This document shows, piece after piece, positions 8,674-15,390 of a stretch of 64,000 bases of DNA (the first letter of the stretch is position 1; each line of letters starts with the position of its first letter). The position numbers and the translations under genes are program-made. Location: the NCBI GenBank assembly GCA_019744815.1, contig JAIEUA010000006.1, forward strand, positions 62,001 to 126,000. The letters run 5' to 3'. The DNA comes from Phycisphaerales bacterium. GTDB taxonomy: Bacteria; Planctomycetota; Phycisphaerae; Phycisphaerales; UBA1924. The notes beneath the pieces were generated by a model. That model saw only the letters and a list, made by a program, of their open reading frames with translations. It had not been told where the DNA came from and ran no database searches.

Positions 8674-10122
8674 TCAGTTGGTGAAGTTGGCGTTGGGGTC
8701 GGTCGAACCAAGTGCCGCGGCGGCGGCGTTGCCATTGACGGCGGGAGCCGCCGCGGCGGAGCGGTCGATGATCGGGCCGTAGGAGTTGTTGGCGGCGATG
8801 GACCAGTTGGTGGTGGTGTTTCCAAAGCAGCTGTTTCGGACGATGGTGGTGCGGCTGCCGAGGACGCGGATGCCGTAGTCGTTGTCCTTGCAGATGTTGT
8901 CTTCGATACGGTTGGCGAGGTCTTCGGTGCATATGCCGGCGCCGGGGTCGGTGCCCTGGCCGTTGCCGCTGCAGCTGTTGCCTCGGATCGTATTTCCCTG
9001 GAAGGTGACATAGATGCCGTGCTTGAAGTTGAAGCTGGAGACGCAATCCACGATGAGCGTGCCGCCGGTGCTCACAATTCCATTGCCTCTGTTGGAGGTT
9101 GCGGTGCACTTGGAAATGCTGTTCGAAAGGCCGGAGAGAACGAAGCCTTCGAGGCTGTTCCCGTTCGCAACGCATTCGCTCATTTGGGAAGCTGACGCGA
9201 TGAAACCGGTGAAGCCGTTGTTGCTGGCGGTGCAATTCTGGTACACACTGAAGCTGGCGCCGCTGAAGCCCCATTTGGTGTTGTTGGCGGCGGTGCAGCC
9301 GATCAGCGTTGAACCGGCGTTGGTGCCGATCCCGGCCGCGGCGTTGCTCGTCGCGGTGCAGTCGGTGAGCGAGGCGGAGCTGCCCGCCGAGATGCCGTAG
9401 CCGCCGCAGCTTTCCGCGGTGCAGCGATTGAGCACGCAGAAAGACCCGCATTCAATGCCGGTGTCGGTGGTGCCCTTGGCTGTGCAATCAACGAGGATTG
9501 AGTGATTGCCGGTCTTGATGCCGACGGGGCCGGTCGTGAGGGCGAGGCAGTTGCTGATCTGCGAGTTCACCCCGGTCTGGAATCCGCCACCGGAGTTGAA
9601 CTGGGCCTTGCAGTCGGCGATCGAGCCGGTGTCGATGACGAAGCCCTTGCCGCTGTTGCGGGCGGTCTCGACTTTCTCGATGGTGACGCTTTCGGCACCG
9701 ACGAGGTCGACGCCGTTGCCGCCGAACGACATGACGAAGCCGTTGCGGAGGACGACGCGGGGCTTGAAGGGGCCGTCGACGTCGATGCCGTTGAGGGTGC
9801 CTTCGGCGCCGGTGACAGAGAAGCCGTTGAGGTCGATGGTGACGAGGCCGTCGGTGTTGAGGTCGATCTGGATGCCGTGCTCGATGGTGCCGACGCTGAC
9901 GTTGGCGGCGAGGTAGTACGAGCCTGGCTGAGTGATGCGGTAGAAGCTGTTGGCGTCGCCGGGGGTGTTGATAGCGTTGATGGCGATGCGGGGCTCGATC
10001 TCGGCAAGCGGCTTGGCGGTGGGGGCGACGGGCCCGGCGGGCGGGTTGAGCGGACCGGCGAACGCGATGGTTGCGAGCATCGCCGCGAGCGCGGCGATGG
10101 CAAGGCGGAACGGATGTGGCAC
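8674..10122 (-). CDS. Secreted right-handed beta-helix protein (paralog 3)
   Basis: 482 residues from the GTG at 10122, chosen because AAAAGGAGAG lies just upstream and the product then starts MPHPFRLAIAALAAMLATIAFAG, matching the neighbours' signal peptides. The longer ORF would put about 26 extra residues before the signal. The layout is the same: PLNPPAGPVAPTAKPL, EPRIAINAINTPGD, then many beta-helix turns (TDCTATSNAAAGIGTNAGST, IGCTAANNTKWGF) with a periodic CTA motif, and the end LGSTDPNANFTN. It is the longest and likely first gene of the tandem set, and the AAGGAGAG makes it the best-translated candidate. Confidence 0.86.
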   Translation of the reverse strand: MPHPFRLAIAALAAMLATIAFAGPLNPPAGPVAPTAKPLAEIEPRIAINAINTPGDANSFYRITQPGSYYLAANVSVGTIEHGIQIDLNTDGLVTIDLNGFSVTGAEGTLNGIDVDGPFKPRVVLRNGFVMSFGGNGVDLVGAESVTIEKVETARNSGKGFVIDTGSIADCKAQFNSGGGFQTGVNSQISNCLALTTGPVGIKTGNHSILVDCTAKGTTDTGIECGSFCVLNRCTAESCGGYGISAGSSASLTDCTATSNAAAGIGTNAGSTLIGCTAANNTKWGFSGASFSVYQNCTASNNGFTGFIASASQMSECVANGNSLEGFVLSGLSNSISKCTATSNRGNGIVSTGGTLIVDCVSSFNFKHGIYVTFQGNTIRGNSCSGNGQGTDPGAGICTEDLANRIEDNICKDNDYGIRVLGSRTTIVRNSCFGNTTTNWSIAANNSYGPIIDRSAAAAPAVNGNAAAAALGSTDPNANFTN

Positions 10123-10424
10123 GGCGACTTCTCTCCTTTTCAACGAGGAGTGCAACGTACCGCGCGGGGTGATTCGGGCAAAGCAGAAAATCGGGCTCAC
10201 CTGCGGGCTCGTGCGCGCAGAACGTCCTTATCGGGCAGGCCGCAGCGAAAGGCGGAGGGGCGCAGTGTCGGCGACCGAGTCGCGGTGAGTGGAACATCGT
10301 GTTCATGATCTGGTCGGGCGTGCCTTCGGGGTGTTTTGTTCATAGGATGAGGGGCCACGGAGGCGGGACGGGAAGAGGCGTTCGCAACGATCCCTGACTG
10401 AGAGCGACGACTGAGAGCTACACC

Positions 10425-10931
10425 ATGATCGATCCGAGCAAGCTGAAGGACCTTGTCAAGCTGATGGTCGAGAACGACCTGACGGAGTTGGACCTGCAGG
10501 ACGAAAAGGAAACCGTGACGATCCGCCGCGGGCCGCAGGGCGGCGTGGTGAATCACTCGCCGGTGTATTACGGCGGCGGTGGCGGTGGTGGTGCTCCGGC
10601 GGCGTTTGCGCCGGCCCCAATGGCGGCGCCTGCTGCGGCTCCTGCCGCGGGCGGCGCGGCTCCTGCTCCCAAGGCCGCCGACTCCGACGCGGGCCTGATC
10701 GCGATCGAATCGCCCATGGTGGGCACGTTCTACTCCGCGGCGAACCCCGACAGCCCGCCGTTCGCGGCGGCCGGCGCGAAGATCACGCCCAGCACGGTCG
10801 TCTGCCTGATCGAGGCCATGAAGGTCTTCAACGAGATCAAGGCCGAGAAGACGGGGACGATCGAGAAGGTGCTGGTGAAGAACGGGGATGCCGTGGAATT
10901 TGGGCAGAAGCTGTTCTTGGTGAGGCCCTGA
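10425..10931 (+). CDS. accB: Biotin carboxyl carrier protein of acetyl-CoA carboxylase
   Basis: 168 residues. The N-terminal helix region ([24 protein letters not shown]) and the Ala/Pro-rich flexible linker ([16 protein letters not shown]) lead to the biotinyl domain with ESPMVGTFY and the biotinylation site EAMKV (Lys about 133). It carries carboxybiotin between biotin carboxylase and carboxyltransferase in malonyl-CoA formation, the first step of fatty-acid synthesis. accC follows at 11398, but a four-helix-bundle gene and two G-rich tracts are inserted between them, an unusual break in a normally tight gene pair. Confidence 0.96.
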   Translation: MIDPSKLKDLVKLMVENDLTELDLQDEKETVTIRRGPQGGVVNHSPVYYGGGGGGGAPAAFAPAPMAAPAAAPAAGGAAPAPKAADSDAGLIAIESPMVGTFYSAANPDSPPFAAAGAKITPSTVVCLIEAMKVFNEIKAEKTGTIEKVLVKNGDAVEFGQKLFLVRP

Positions 10932-10932
10932 G

Positions 10933-10973
10933 AAGGGGAGCAGGGGAGGAGGGGAGCAGCGGAGCAGGGAAGG
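10933..10973 (+). repeat. G-rich tract, left arm of inverted pair around the four-helix-bundle gene
   Basis: GAAGGGGAGCAGGGGAGGAGGGGAGCAG... on the plus strand. Its reverse complement occurs at 11354-11397, so the four-helix-bundle gene lies between inverted copies. The tract also supplies the only ribosome-binding-like purines for that gene. Confidence 0.85.
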
Positions 10974-10974
10974 A

Positions 10975-11352
10975 ATGGCCGTGGGCGTTCCGATTCGCAA
11001 TCACCGCGACCTCATCGCCTGGCAGCGTGCCATGGAGCTTGCGGAGCGGGTGTATGCGGTGGCCACGGAACTTCCGGAATCGGAACGATTCTCCCTCTCG
11101 CAGCAGCTTCGTCGTGCGGCGGTGTCGGTCCCGAGCAACATCGCGGAAGGACACGGACGGCACTCGCGGAAGGACTACGTGAAGTTCCTGCGGATCGCCC
11201 GCGGCTCCTTGGCTGAACTCTCGACGCAGCTCGAACTGGCGACGCGACTCAAGCTTGTTCGCAACGACCCTCAAACCGCTCAACTCATCGAAGAGACCGA
11301 TCGCATTCTAAACGCCCTCATCCGGAGCCTTGTTGTTCGCAGCAACGACTAG
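10975..11352 (+). CDS. Four-helix bundle protein (23S rRNA intervening-sequence protein family)
   Basis: 125 residues with the family signature: RNHRDLIAWQRAMELAERVY, then QLRRAAVSVPSNIAEGHGR, KDYVKFLRIARGSLAELSTQLELA and a final helix TDRILNALIRSL. The family (TIGR02436-like, from memory) was first found in 23S rRNA intervening sequences and forms homopentamers of four-helix bundles. Its role is unproven, although relatives act as accessory proteins in some retroelements. Here it interrupts accB-accC and is flanked by inverted G-rich tracts, so it looks like an inserted cassette. No reverse transcriptase or template repeat is seen near it. Confidence 0.9.
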   Translation: MAVGVPIRNHRDLIAWQRAMELAERVYAVATELPESERFSLSQQLRRAAVSVPSNIAEGHGRHSRKDYVKFLRIARGSLAELSTQLELATRLKLVRNDPQTAQLIEETDRILNALIRSLVVRSND

Positions 11353-11353
11353 T

Positions 11354-11397
11354 GTCTTTCCCCTGCTTTCCTGCTCCCCTCCTCCCCTGCCCCCCTC
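11354..11397 (-). repeat. C-rich tract, right arm of the inverted pair
   Basis: CTTTCCCCTGCTTTCCTGCTCCCCTCCTCCCCTGCCCCCCTC directly abuts the accC ATG. It is the inverted counterpart of 10933-10973. Because it is all pyrimidine on the plus strand, accC has no recognisable Shine-Dalgarno. Confidence 0.85.
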
Positions 11398-12738
11398 ATG
11401 TTTAAACGCATCCTCATCGCCAACCGTGGAGAAATCGCTCTCCGCATCCTGCGTGCCTGTCGCGAGCTCGGTGTCGAGGCGGTCTGTGTCTACTCGACCG
11501 CTGACAAGGACGCGCCGTATCTGAAGCTTGCCGATCGGGCGATCTGCATCGGGCCCGGGCCGGCCAAGGAGTCCTACCTCAACATCGCGCGGCTGCTCTC
11601 GGCGGCCGAGATCGCGGATGCGGATGCGATCCATCCGGGGTACGGGTTCCTGTCCGAGCGTCCCGACTTCTCGCAGGCGTGCCGCGATTGCAAGATCGAG
11701 TTCATTGGCCCATCGCCCGAGTCGATGCAGGCCCTGGGCGACAAGGTCGAGTGCAAGCGCACGGCCAAGGCCAACGGTGTGCCTGTGTTCCCGGGCTCCG
11801 ACGGCGCGCTCGAGGATGAGAACGAGGCGGTGAAGGTCGCCAACGAGATCGGGTATCCGGTCATCATCAAGGCGTCTGCCGGCGGCGGCGGGCGCGGGAT
11901 GAAGATCTGCCGCGACGAGGCGACGCTGCGCCAGCAGCTCCGCACCGCGAGCCAGGAGGCCCAGGCGGCGTTCGGCAACGGCGCGGTCTTCATTGAGAAG
12001 TTCCTCGAGAAGGCCCGGCACGTCGAATTGCAGATGCTGGGCGACAAGCACGGCAACGCGATCTACCTGTGGGAGCGCGACTGCTCGATGCAGCGGCGGC
12101 ACCAGAAGGTGATCGAGGAGGCGCCGGCGCCGAACATCGATCGCGAGAAGCTGAAGAAGGTCGCGGAGTCGTGCCGCAAGCTGTTGCAGAGCGTGAAGTA
12201 CGCGGGTGCGGCGACGTGCGAGTTCCTGCTCGACGCCAAGGGCGACTTCTACATGCTCGAGGTGAACACCCGCGTGCAGGTGGAGCACCCGGTGACGGAG
12301 CTGATCACCGGCGTCGACGTCGTGAAGATGTCGATCAAGATCGCGTCGGGCGAGAAGATCCCGTACAAGCAGGAAGAGATCAAGATCAACGGGCACGCGG
12401 TGGAGTGCCGCATCTGTGCCGAGGACCCGGCGATGGGCTTCCGCCCGAGCGCGGGCAAGATCACGACGTGGGAGCCGCCGGGTGGACCGGGCGTGCGGAT
12501 GGACACGCACGTGGTGGCGGGGTACGTGGTGCCGCCGAACTACGACAGCATGATCGGGAAGCTGATCGTGCACGCGGAGACGCGGGATCTGGCGCTCGAC
12601 CGCGCCGTGCGGGCGTTGAAGGAGTTCACCGTCGGCCCGATCAAGACGACGATCCCGCTGCATATTCAGCTGTGCAACAACGCGGACTTCCGCAAGGGCG
12701 GTGTGGATATCCACTACCTGGAGCGGCTGCTGAAGTAG
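11398..12738 (+). CDS. accC: Biotin carboxylase subunit of acetyl-CoA carboxylase
   Basis: 446 residues, the usual AccC length. The start MFKRILIANRGEIALRILRACRELG is the family hallmark. The ATP-grasp loop is KASAGGGGRGMKI, the metal/ATP site MLEVNTRVQVEHPVTE contains the catalytic ENxRxQVEH pattern (here VNTRVQVEH), and the C-terminal domain begins GHAVECRICAED. It carboxylates the biotin on AccB using bicarbonate and ATP in the cytoplasm. The upstream gene accB belongs to the same complex; the carboxyltransferase genes accA/accD are not in the window. Translation may depend on coupling or on an unstructured leader, because no Shine-Dalgarno is present. Confidence 0.96.
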   Translation: MFKRILIANRGEIALRILRACRELGVEAVCVYSTADKDAPYLKLADRAICIGPGPAKESYLNIARLLSAAEIADADAIHPGYGFLSERPDFSQACRDCKIEFIGPSPESMQALGDKVECKRTAKANGVPVFPGSDGALEDENEAVKVANEIGYPVIIKASAGGGGRGMKICRDEATLRQQLRTASQEAQAAFGNGAVFIEKFLEKARHVELQMLGDKHGNAIYLWERDCSMQRRHQKVIEEAPAPNIDREKLKKVAESCRKLLQSVKYAGAATCEFLLDAKGDFYMLEVNTRVQVEHPVTELITGVDVVKMSIKIASGEKIPYKQEEIKINGHAVECRICAEDPAMGFRPSAGKITTWEPPGGPGVRMDTHVVAGYVVPPNYDSMIGKLIVHAETRDLALDRAVRALKEFTVGPIKTTIPLHIQLCNNADFRKGGVDIHYLERLLK

Positions 12739-12764
12739 ATCGATGACGCCTGTGCGGATCGCAA

Positions 12765-12934
12765 CTCACCGCCCTGCGGAGCGGGGAGGGGTGGTCGAGG
12801 CCCCTGCAGGGCCGAGACCGGAGACGGGCCTTGGCCGGTTCGAAGTCACAGCGTGTAGGTACCCGCAATCCCCTCACCTGACTTGAGGCTTTGCCTCAAG
12901 CCGTCCTCTCCCCGCACGCGGGGAGAGGAGGCGC
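12765..12934. repeat. Composite hairpin element, copy 3 (complete)
   Basis: Module A (CTGCGGAGCGGGGAGGGGTGGTCGAGG...CCGAGACCGGAGACGGG) is followed by GTAGGTACCCGCAATCCCCTCACCT, the stem GACTTGAGGC-TTT-GCCTCAAGCC and the palindrome CTCTCCCCGCACGCGGGGAGAG. It fills the whole gap between the convergent accC and mutase genes and may serve as a two-way terminator. Confidence 0.9.
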
Positions 12935-12935
12935 A

Positions 12936-14411
12936 TCAGCCGTTGATGACCCGCGCCGCCTCGTCGAGCAACTCATTGGCCACCTGCGTCGTCGGCGCCT
13001 CGGCGATCAGGCGCATGATCGGCTCGGTGTTGCTGCCGCGAACGTGCAGCCAGGCCCGCTTGCTCTCGAGATCGACACGCACGCCGTCCTGGCGGTCGAG
13101 GCGCTCGCTCGCGAAGTGCTTGGCGATCTTCTCCGCGGCGATCTTGGCCTGTGACGTATCCGAGAGATCGACCTTGCGCTTCACGATCGCGTACGCGGGC
13201 ATGTCCTGCACGATCGCCGAGAGCGGCTTCTTGAACATCTTGAGCAGGCCCAGCGTGAGGGCGATCGCGGTGATCGAGTCGCGGACGTAGGTGACGCGGG
13301 GCCAGATCACCCCGCCGTTGCCCTCGCCGCCGACCACGGACTGATGCGACTTCATCGCGTTGACGACGTTGGCTTCGCCGACGGCGGTGCGCAGCACCGT
13401 GCAGCCGTAGCGAGCGGCGAGGTCGTCGAGCATGCGGCTGGTGGAGAGATTGGCCGCGAGCGTGAGGCCCTTGGTCGATTCGCCGCGGCGCTTCATCGCT
13501 TCGAGGATCGCCAGCGTCGAGAGCACCAGCGTGTACTCCTCGCCGATGTACGCGCCGGTCTCATCGATGAGCGCAAGGCGGTCGGCGTCGGGGTCCTGCG
13601 CAAAGCCGGCGACGCAGTTGTTGCGGCGGACGCTGTCGCAGAGCCCGCCGGGTGCGGAGAGGTTGTCGAGCGTGGGCTCGGGCGGGTGCGGGAACAGGCC
13701 GCTGGTGTTGTTGCCGAGATGGAAGAACTCGTCCACGCCCAGCGATTCCGCGGCATTGATGCAGCCGGCGACGCCGCTAGCGTTGACCGAATCAGCCGCA
13801 ATCTTGAAGCCCTCGCCCAGGACCGACGCGTCCTCGCAGATGCCGGCGTCCTCGACGGCTCCGAGCACGCGGGCGACATGGGTCGGCGTCGCCGCGTCGT
13901 CGTGACAGACGGTGCCGATCTCGTTCCAGGTGACGCCGGTGTGGACGTTGGTCTTGAATCGCTCGACGATCGAGGTCGCCAGCGAGGCCTCCGGCGCGCA
14001 CGCCGCGGACGCGAAGCGATCCCGTCCCTCGGCGAGCAGGCACTTCAGCCCGTTCCATTCCTGCGGGTTGTGGCTCGCGGTGAGCACCATGCCCGCGACC
14101 ATCTGCTTGCTGCGCACACCCAACGCGTCGGTGGCGGTCGCGACCGTCGGCGTCATCGCCACGCCGACATCGACCACATCGACGCCCGAGCCCACCAGCC
14201 CCGCGATCGCGGCGTGGTGGAGCATCTGGTTGCCGGCCCGCCCGTCGCGTCCGAGCACCACGATCGGCTTGCCCGCGTCGCGCCCCGCACGCTCCCGGAG
14301 GAAATGGGCGTAGCACCCGGCGAAGCGGGCGGCGACATCGGGCGTGAGAGAGCGGCCGACGATGCCGCGGCAGCCGCTGACCGACAACATGAGAGGAGCG
14401 TTGGAACTCAT
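12936..14411 (-). CDS. Phosphoglucosamine mutase / phosphomannomutase family enzyme
   Basis: 491 residues of the alpha-D-phosphohexomutase family. Phosphoserine loop TASHNPQEWNG, metal loop DPDADRLAL, sugar loop GGEGNGGV and phosphate-binding loop RGSNTEPIMR are all in order. The opening LMLSVSGCRGIVGRSLTPD replaces the more common FGTDGIRG. Members interconvert the 1- and 6-phosphates of glucosamine, mannose or glucose for cell-wall and polysaccharide precursors. GGEGNGG differs from the GlmM consensus GGEQSGH, so a phosphomannomutase or phosphoglucomutase role is equally possible and I give no symbol. A GGAG lies before the ATG. The gene is convergent with accC. Confidence 0.9.
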   Translation of the reverse strand: MSSNAPLMLSVSGCRGIVGRSLTPDVAARFAGCYAHFLRERAGRDAGKPIVVLGRDGRAGNQMLHHAAIAGLVGSGVDVVDVGVAMTPTVATATDALGVRSKQMVAGMVLTASHNPQEWNGLKCLLAEGRDRFASAACAPEASLATSIVERFKTNVHTGVTWNEIGTVCHDDAATPTHVARVLGAVEDAGICEDASVLGEGFKIAADSVNASGVAGCINAAESLGVDEFFHLGNNTSGLFPHPPEPTLDNLSAPGGLCDSVRRNNCVAGFAQDPDADRLALIDETGAYIGEEYTLVLSTLAILEAMKRRGESTKGLTLAANLSTSRMLDDLAARYGCTVLRTAVGEANVVNAMKSHQSVVGGEGNGGVIWPRVTYVRDSITAIALTLGLLKMFKKPLSAIVQDMPAYAIVKRKVDLSDTSQAKIAAEKIAKHFASERLDRQDGVRVDLESKRAWLHVRGSNTEPIMRLIAEAPTTQVANELLDEAARVING

Positions 14412-14472
14412 CGCGTCTCCAAAGAGAAGGATGATTGTCGCAGGCGAAACCCACGGCGTCGAACCCGGGTGA

Positions 14473-14559
14473 CCTTGACGAGCCCCGAGCGTGAGCGAGG
14501 GGTTCCTTCGGTTCTTGATCGCAAAGGACCCACTCGCTCACGCTCGGGGCTCGTCAAGG
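14473..14559. repeat. Hairpin with GAGCCCCGAGCGTGAGCGAG arms
   Basis: CCTTGACGAGCCCCGAGCGTGAGCGAG and its exact reverse complement (14533-14559) enclose 33 bases. One arm recurs at 21675-21693. The element lies in the 347-base gap between the divergent mutase and PTPS genes; the remainder of that gap holds a second hairpin (14663-14691) and no gene. Confidence 0.85.
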
Positions 14560-14662
14560 CACGTGAGGGCTTCTCCGGGCATCGCGCAAGAATCAAACCA
14601 AACGCCACGCGAACAGATCTTCAAGTTCCGAAAACCTTGGCCCGCTCCCGCGGCTTCGCTGA

Positions 14663-14691
14663 GCCGGGATCGATCTCTGGTCGATCCCGGC
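14663..14691. repeat. Hairpin upstream of the PTPS-family gene
   Basis: GCCGGGATCGA and TCGATCCCGGC form an 11-base perfect stem with a 7-base loop, about 70 bases upstream of the PTPS-family start. It could be part of the leader or another dispersed palindrome. Confidence 0.55.
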
Positions 14692-14758
14692 GATGCGGAG
14701 CGGAGTACCCACGTCGGAATCCCAAGGTGTGCTCAGGAGCCTGATCTAGGATCGCCGG

Positions 14759-15154
14759 ATGTTCGAGATCGCCGTCCATACCGAGTTCTGCGCGGCCCAC
14801 GCCCTGATGATCTCGGGCCAGCGTGAGCCCGTGCACGGGCACAACTGGAAGGTGACCGCCGTCCTCGCTGGCACCACCCTCGACGCCGACGGCCTGCTCT
14901 GCGACTTCCACACCGCCGAGGACGTGCTTAAGGAAATCGTCTCCCCCTTCGACAACAACAACCTCAACGCCTGCGAGCCGTTCAGCAAAGGAACCAACCC
15001 CAGCGCGGAGCTGGTTGCCAAGTACATCGCCGACGAACTCGCCGACCGGCTCGACGAGGCCCTGCGCCCCCACGCCCGGGTCGCCAGCGTGAGCGTGACC
15101 GAAGCCCCCGGATGTGTGGCGAAGTACGTGCGAGCGGGAAGGGGTGAGGGATGA
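14759..15154 (+). CDS. 6-pyruvoyl-tetrahydropterin synthase / QueD family enzyme, PTPS-III-like
   Basis: 131 residues, typical T-fold size. Zinc ligands are His14 (EFCAAHAL) and His26/His28 (EPVHGHNW). The Cys that QueD and classic PTPS carry a few residues before HGH is absent; Glu23 sits in an E-x-x-H-G-H pattern, which in the COG0720 literature (recalled) marks PTPS-III, the form that makes the folate precursor and can replace FolB. The likely substrate is 7,8-dihydroneopterin triphosphate, product 6-hydroxymethyl-dihydropterin. A queuosine role cannot be excluded. The C-terminal part (SVSVTEAPGCVAKYV) carries the usual Glu. No other queuosine or folate gene is adjacent. Confidence 0.88.
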   Translation: MFEIAVHTEFCAAHALMISGQREPVHGHNWKVTAVLAGTTLDADGLLCDFHTAEDVLKEIVSPFDNNNLNACEPFSKGTNPSAELVAKYIADELADRLDEALRPHARVASVSVTEAPGCVAKYVRAGRGEG

Positions 15155-15179
15155 GGGGTGAGATCAAGCAACGCGGAGG

Positions 15180-15352
15180 CGTGCGCCTCCCCGCCCCGCG
15201 CAGCGGGAAGGGGTGGTCGAGCGAAGCGAGACCGGGGAGGGGTGCGTTGGACGTCCGGATGTGCGATCGTGTAGGTACCCGCCATCCCCTCACCTGACTT
15301 GATGCGTTGCATCAAGTCTTCCTCTCCCCGCAAGCGGGGAGAGGAGGCGCGG
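15180..15352. repeat. Composite hairpin element, copy 4 (complete)
   Basis: Module A (CCCCGCGCAGCGGGAAGGGGTGGTCGAGCGAAGCGAGACCGGGGAGGGGTG), then GTAGGTACCCGCCATCCCCTCACCT, then the perfect stem GACTTGATGC-GTT-GCATCAAGTC and the palindrome CTCTCCCCGCAAGCGGGGAGAG. It separates the PTPS-family gene from ppk, on the 3' side of one and 5' side of the other. Confidence 0.9.
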
Positions 15353-15390
15353 AAGGGTTCGCGACAGAGGCAGATAGAAGAACAGTTCGG

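Noticed and set aside
7185-9011. 608-residue Ser/Pro/Thr-rich ORF overlapping the beta-helix genes
   Set aside because: Frame-shifted shadow with single-residue runs, no signal and no motif.
10933-11397. A diversity-generating retroelement around the four-helix-bundle gene
   Set aside because: No reverse transcriptase, template or variable repeat is nearby, and accB and accC are intact.
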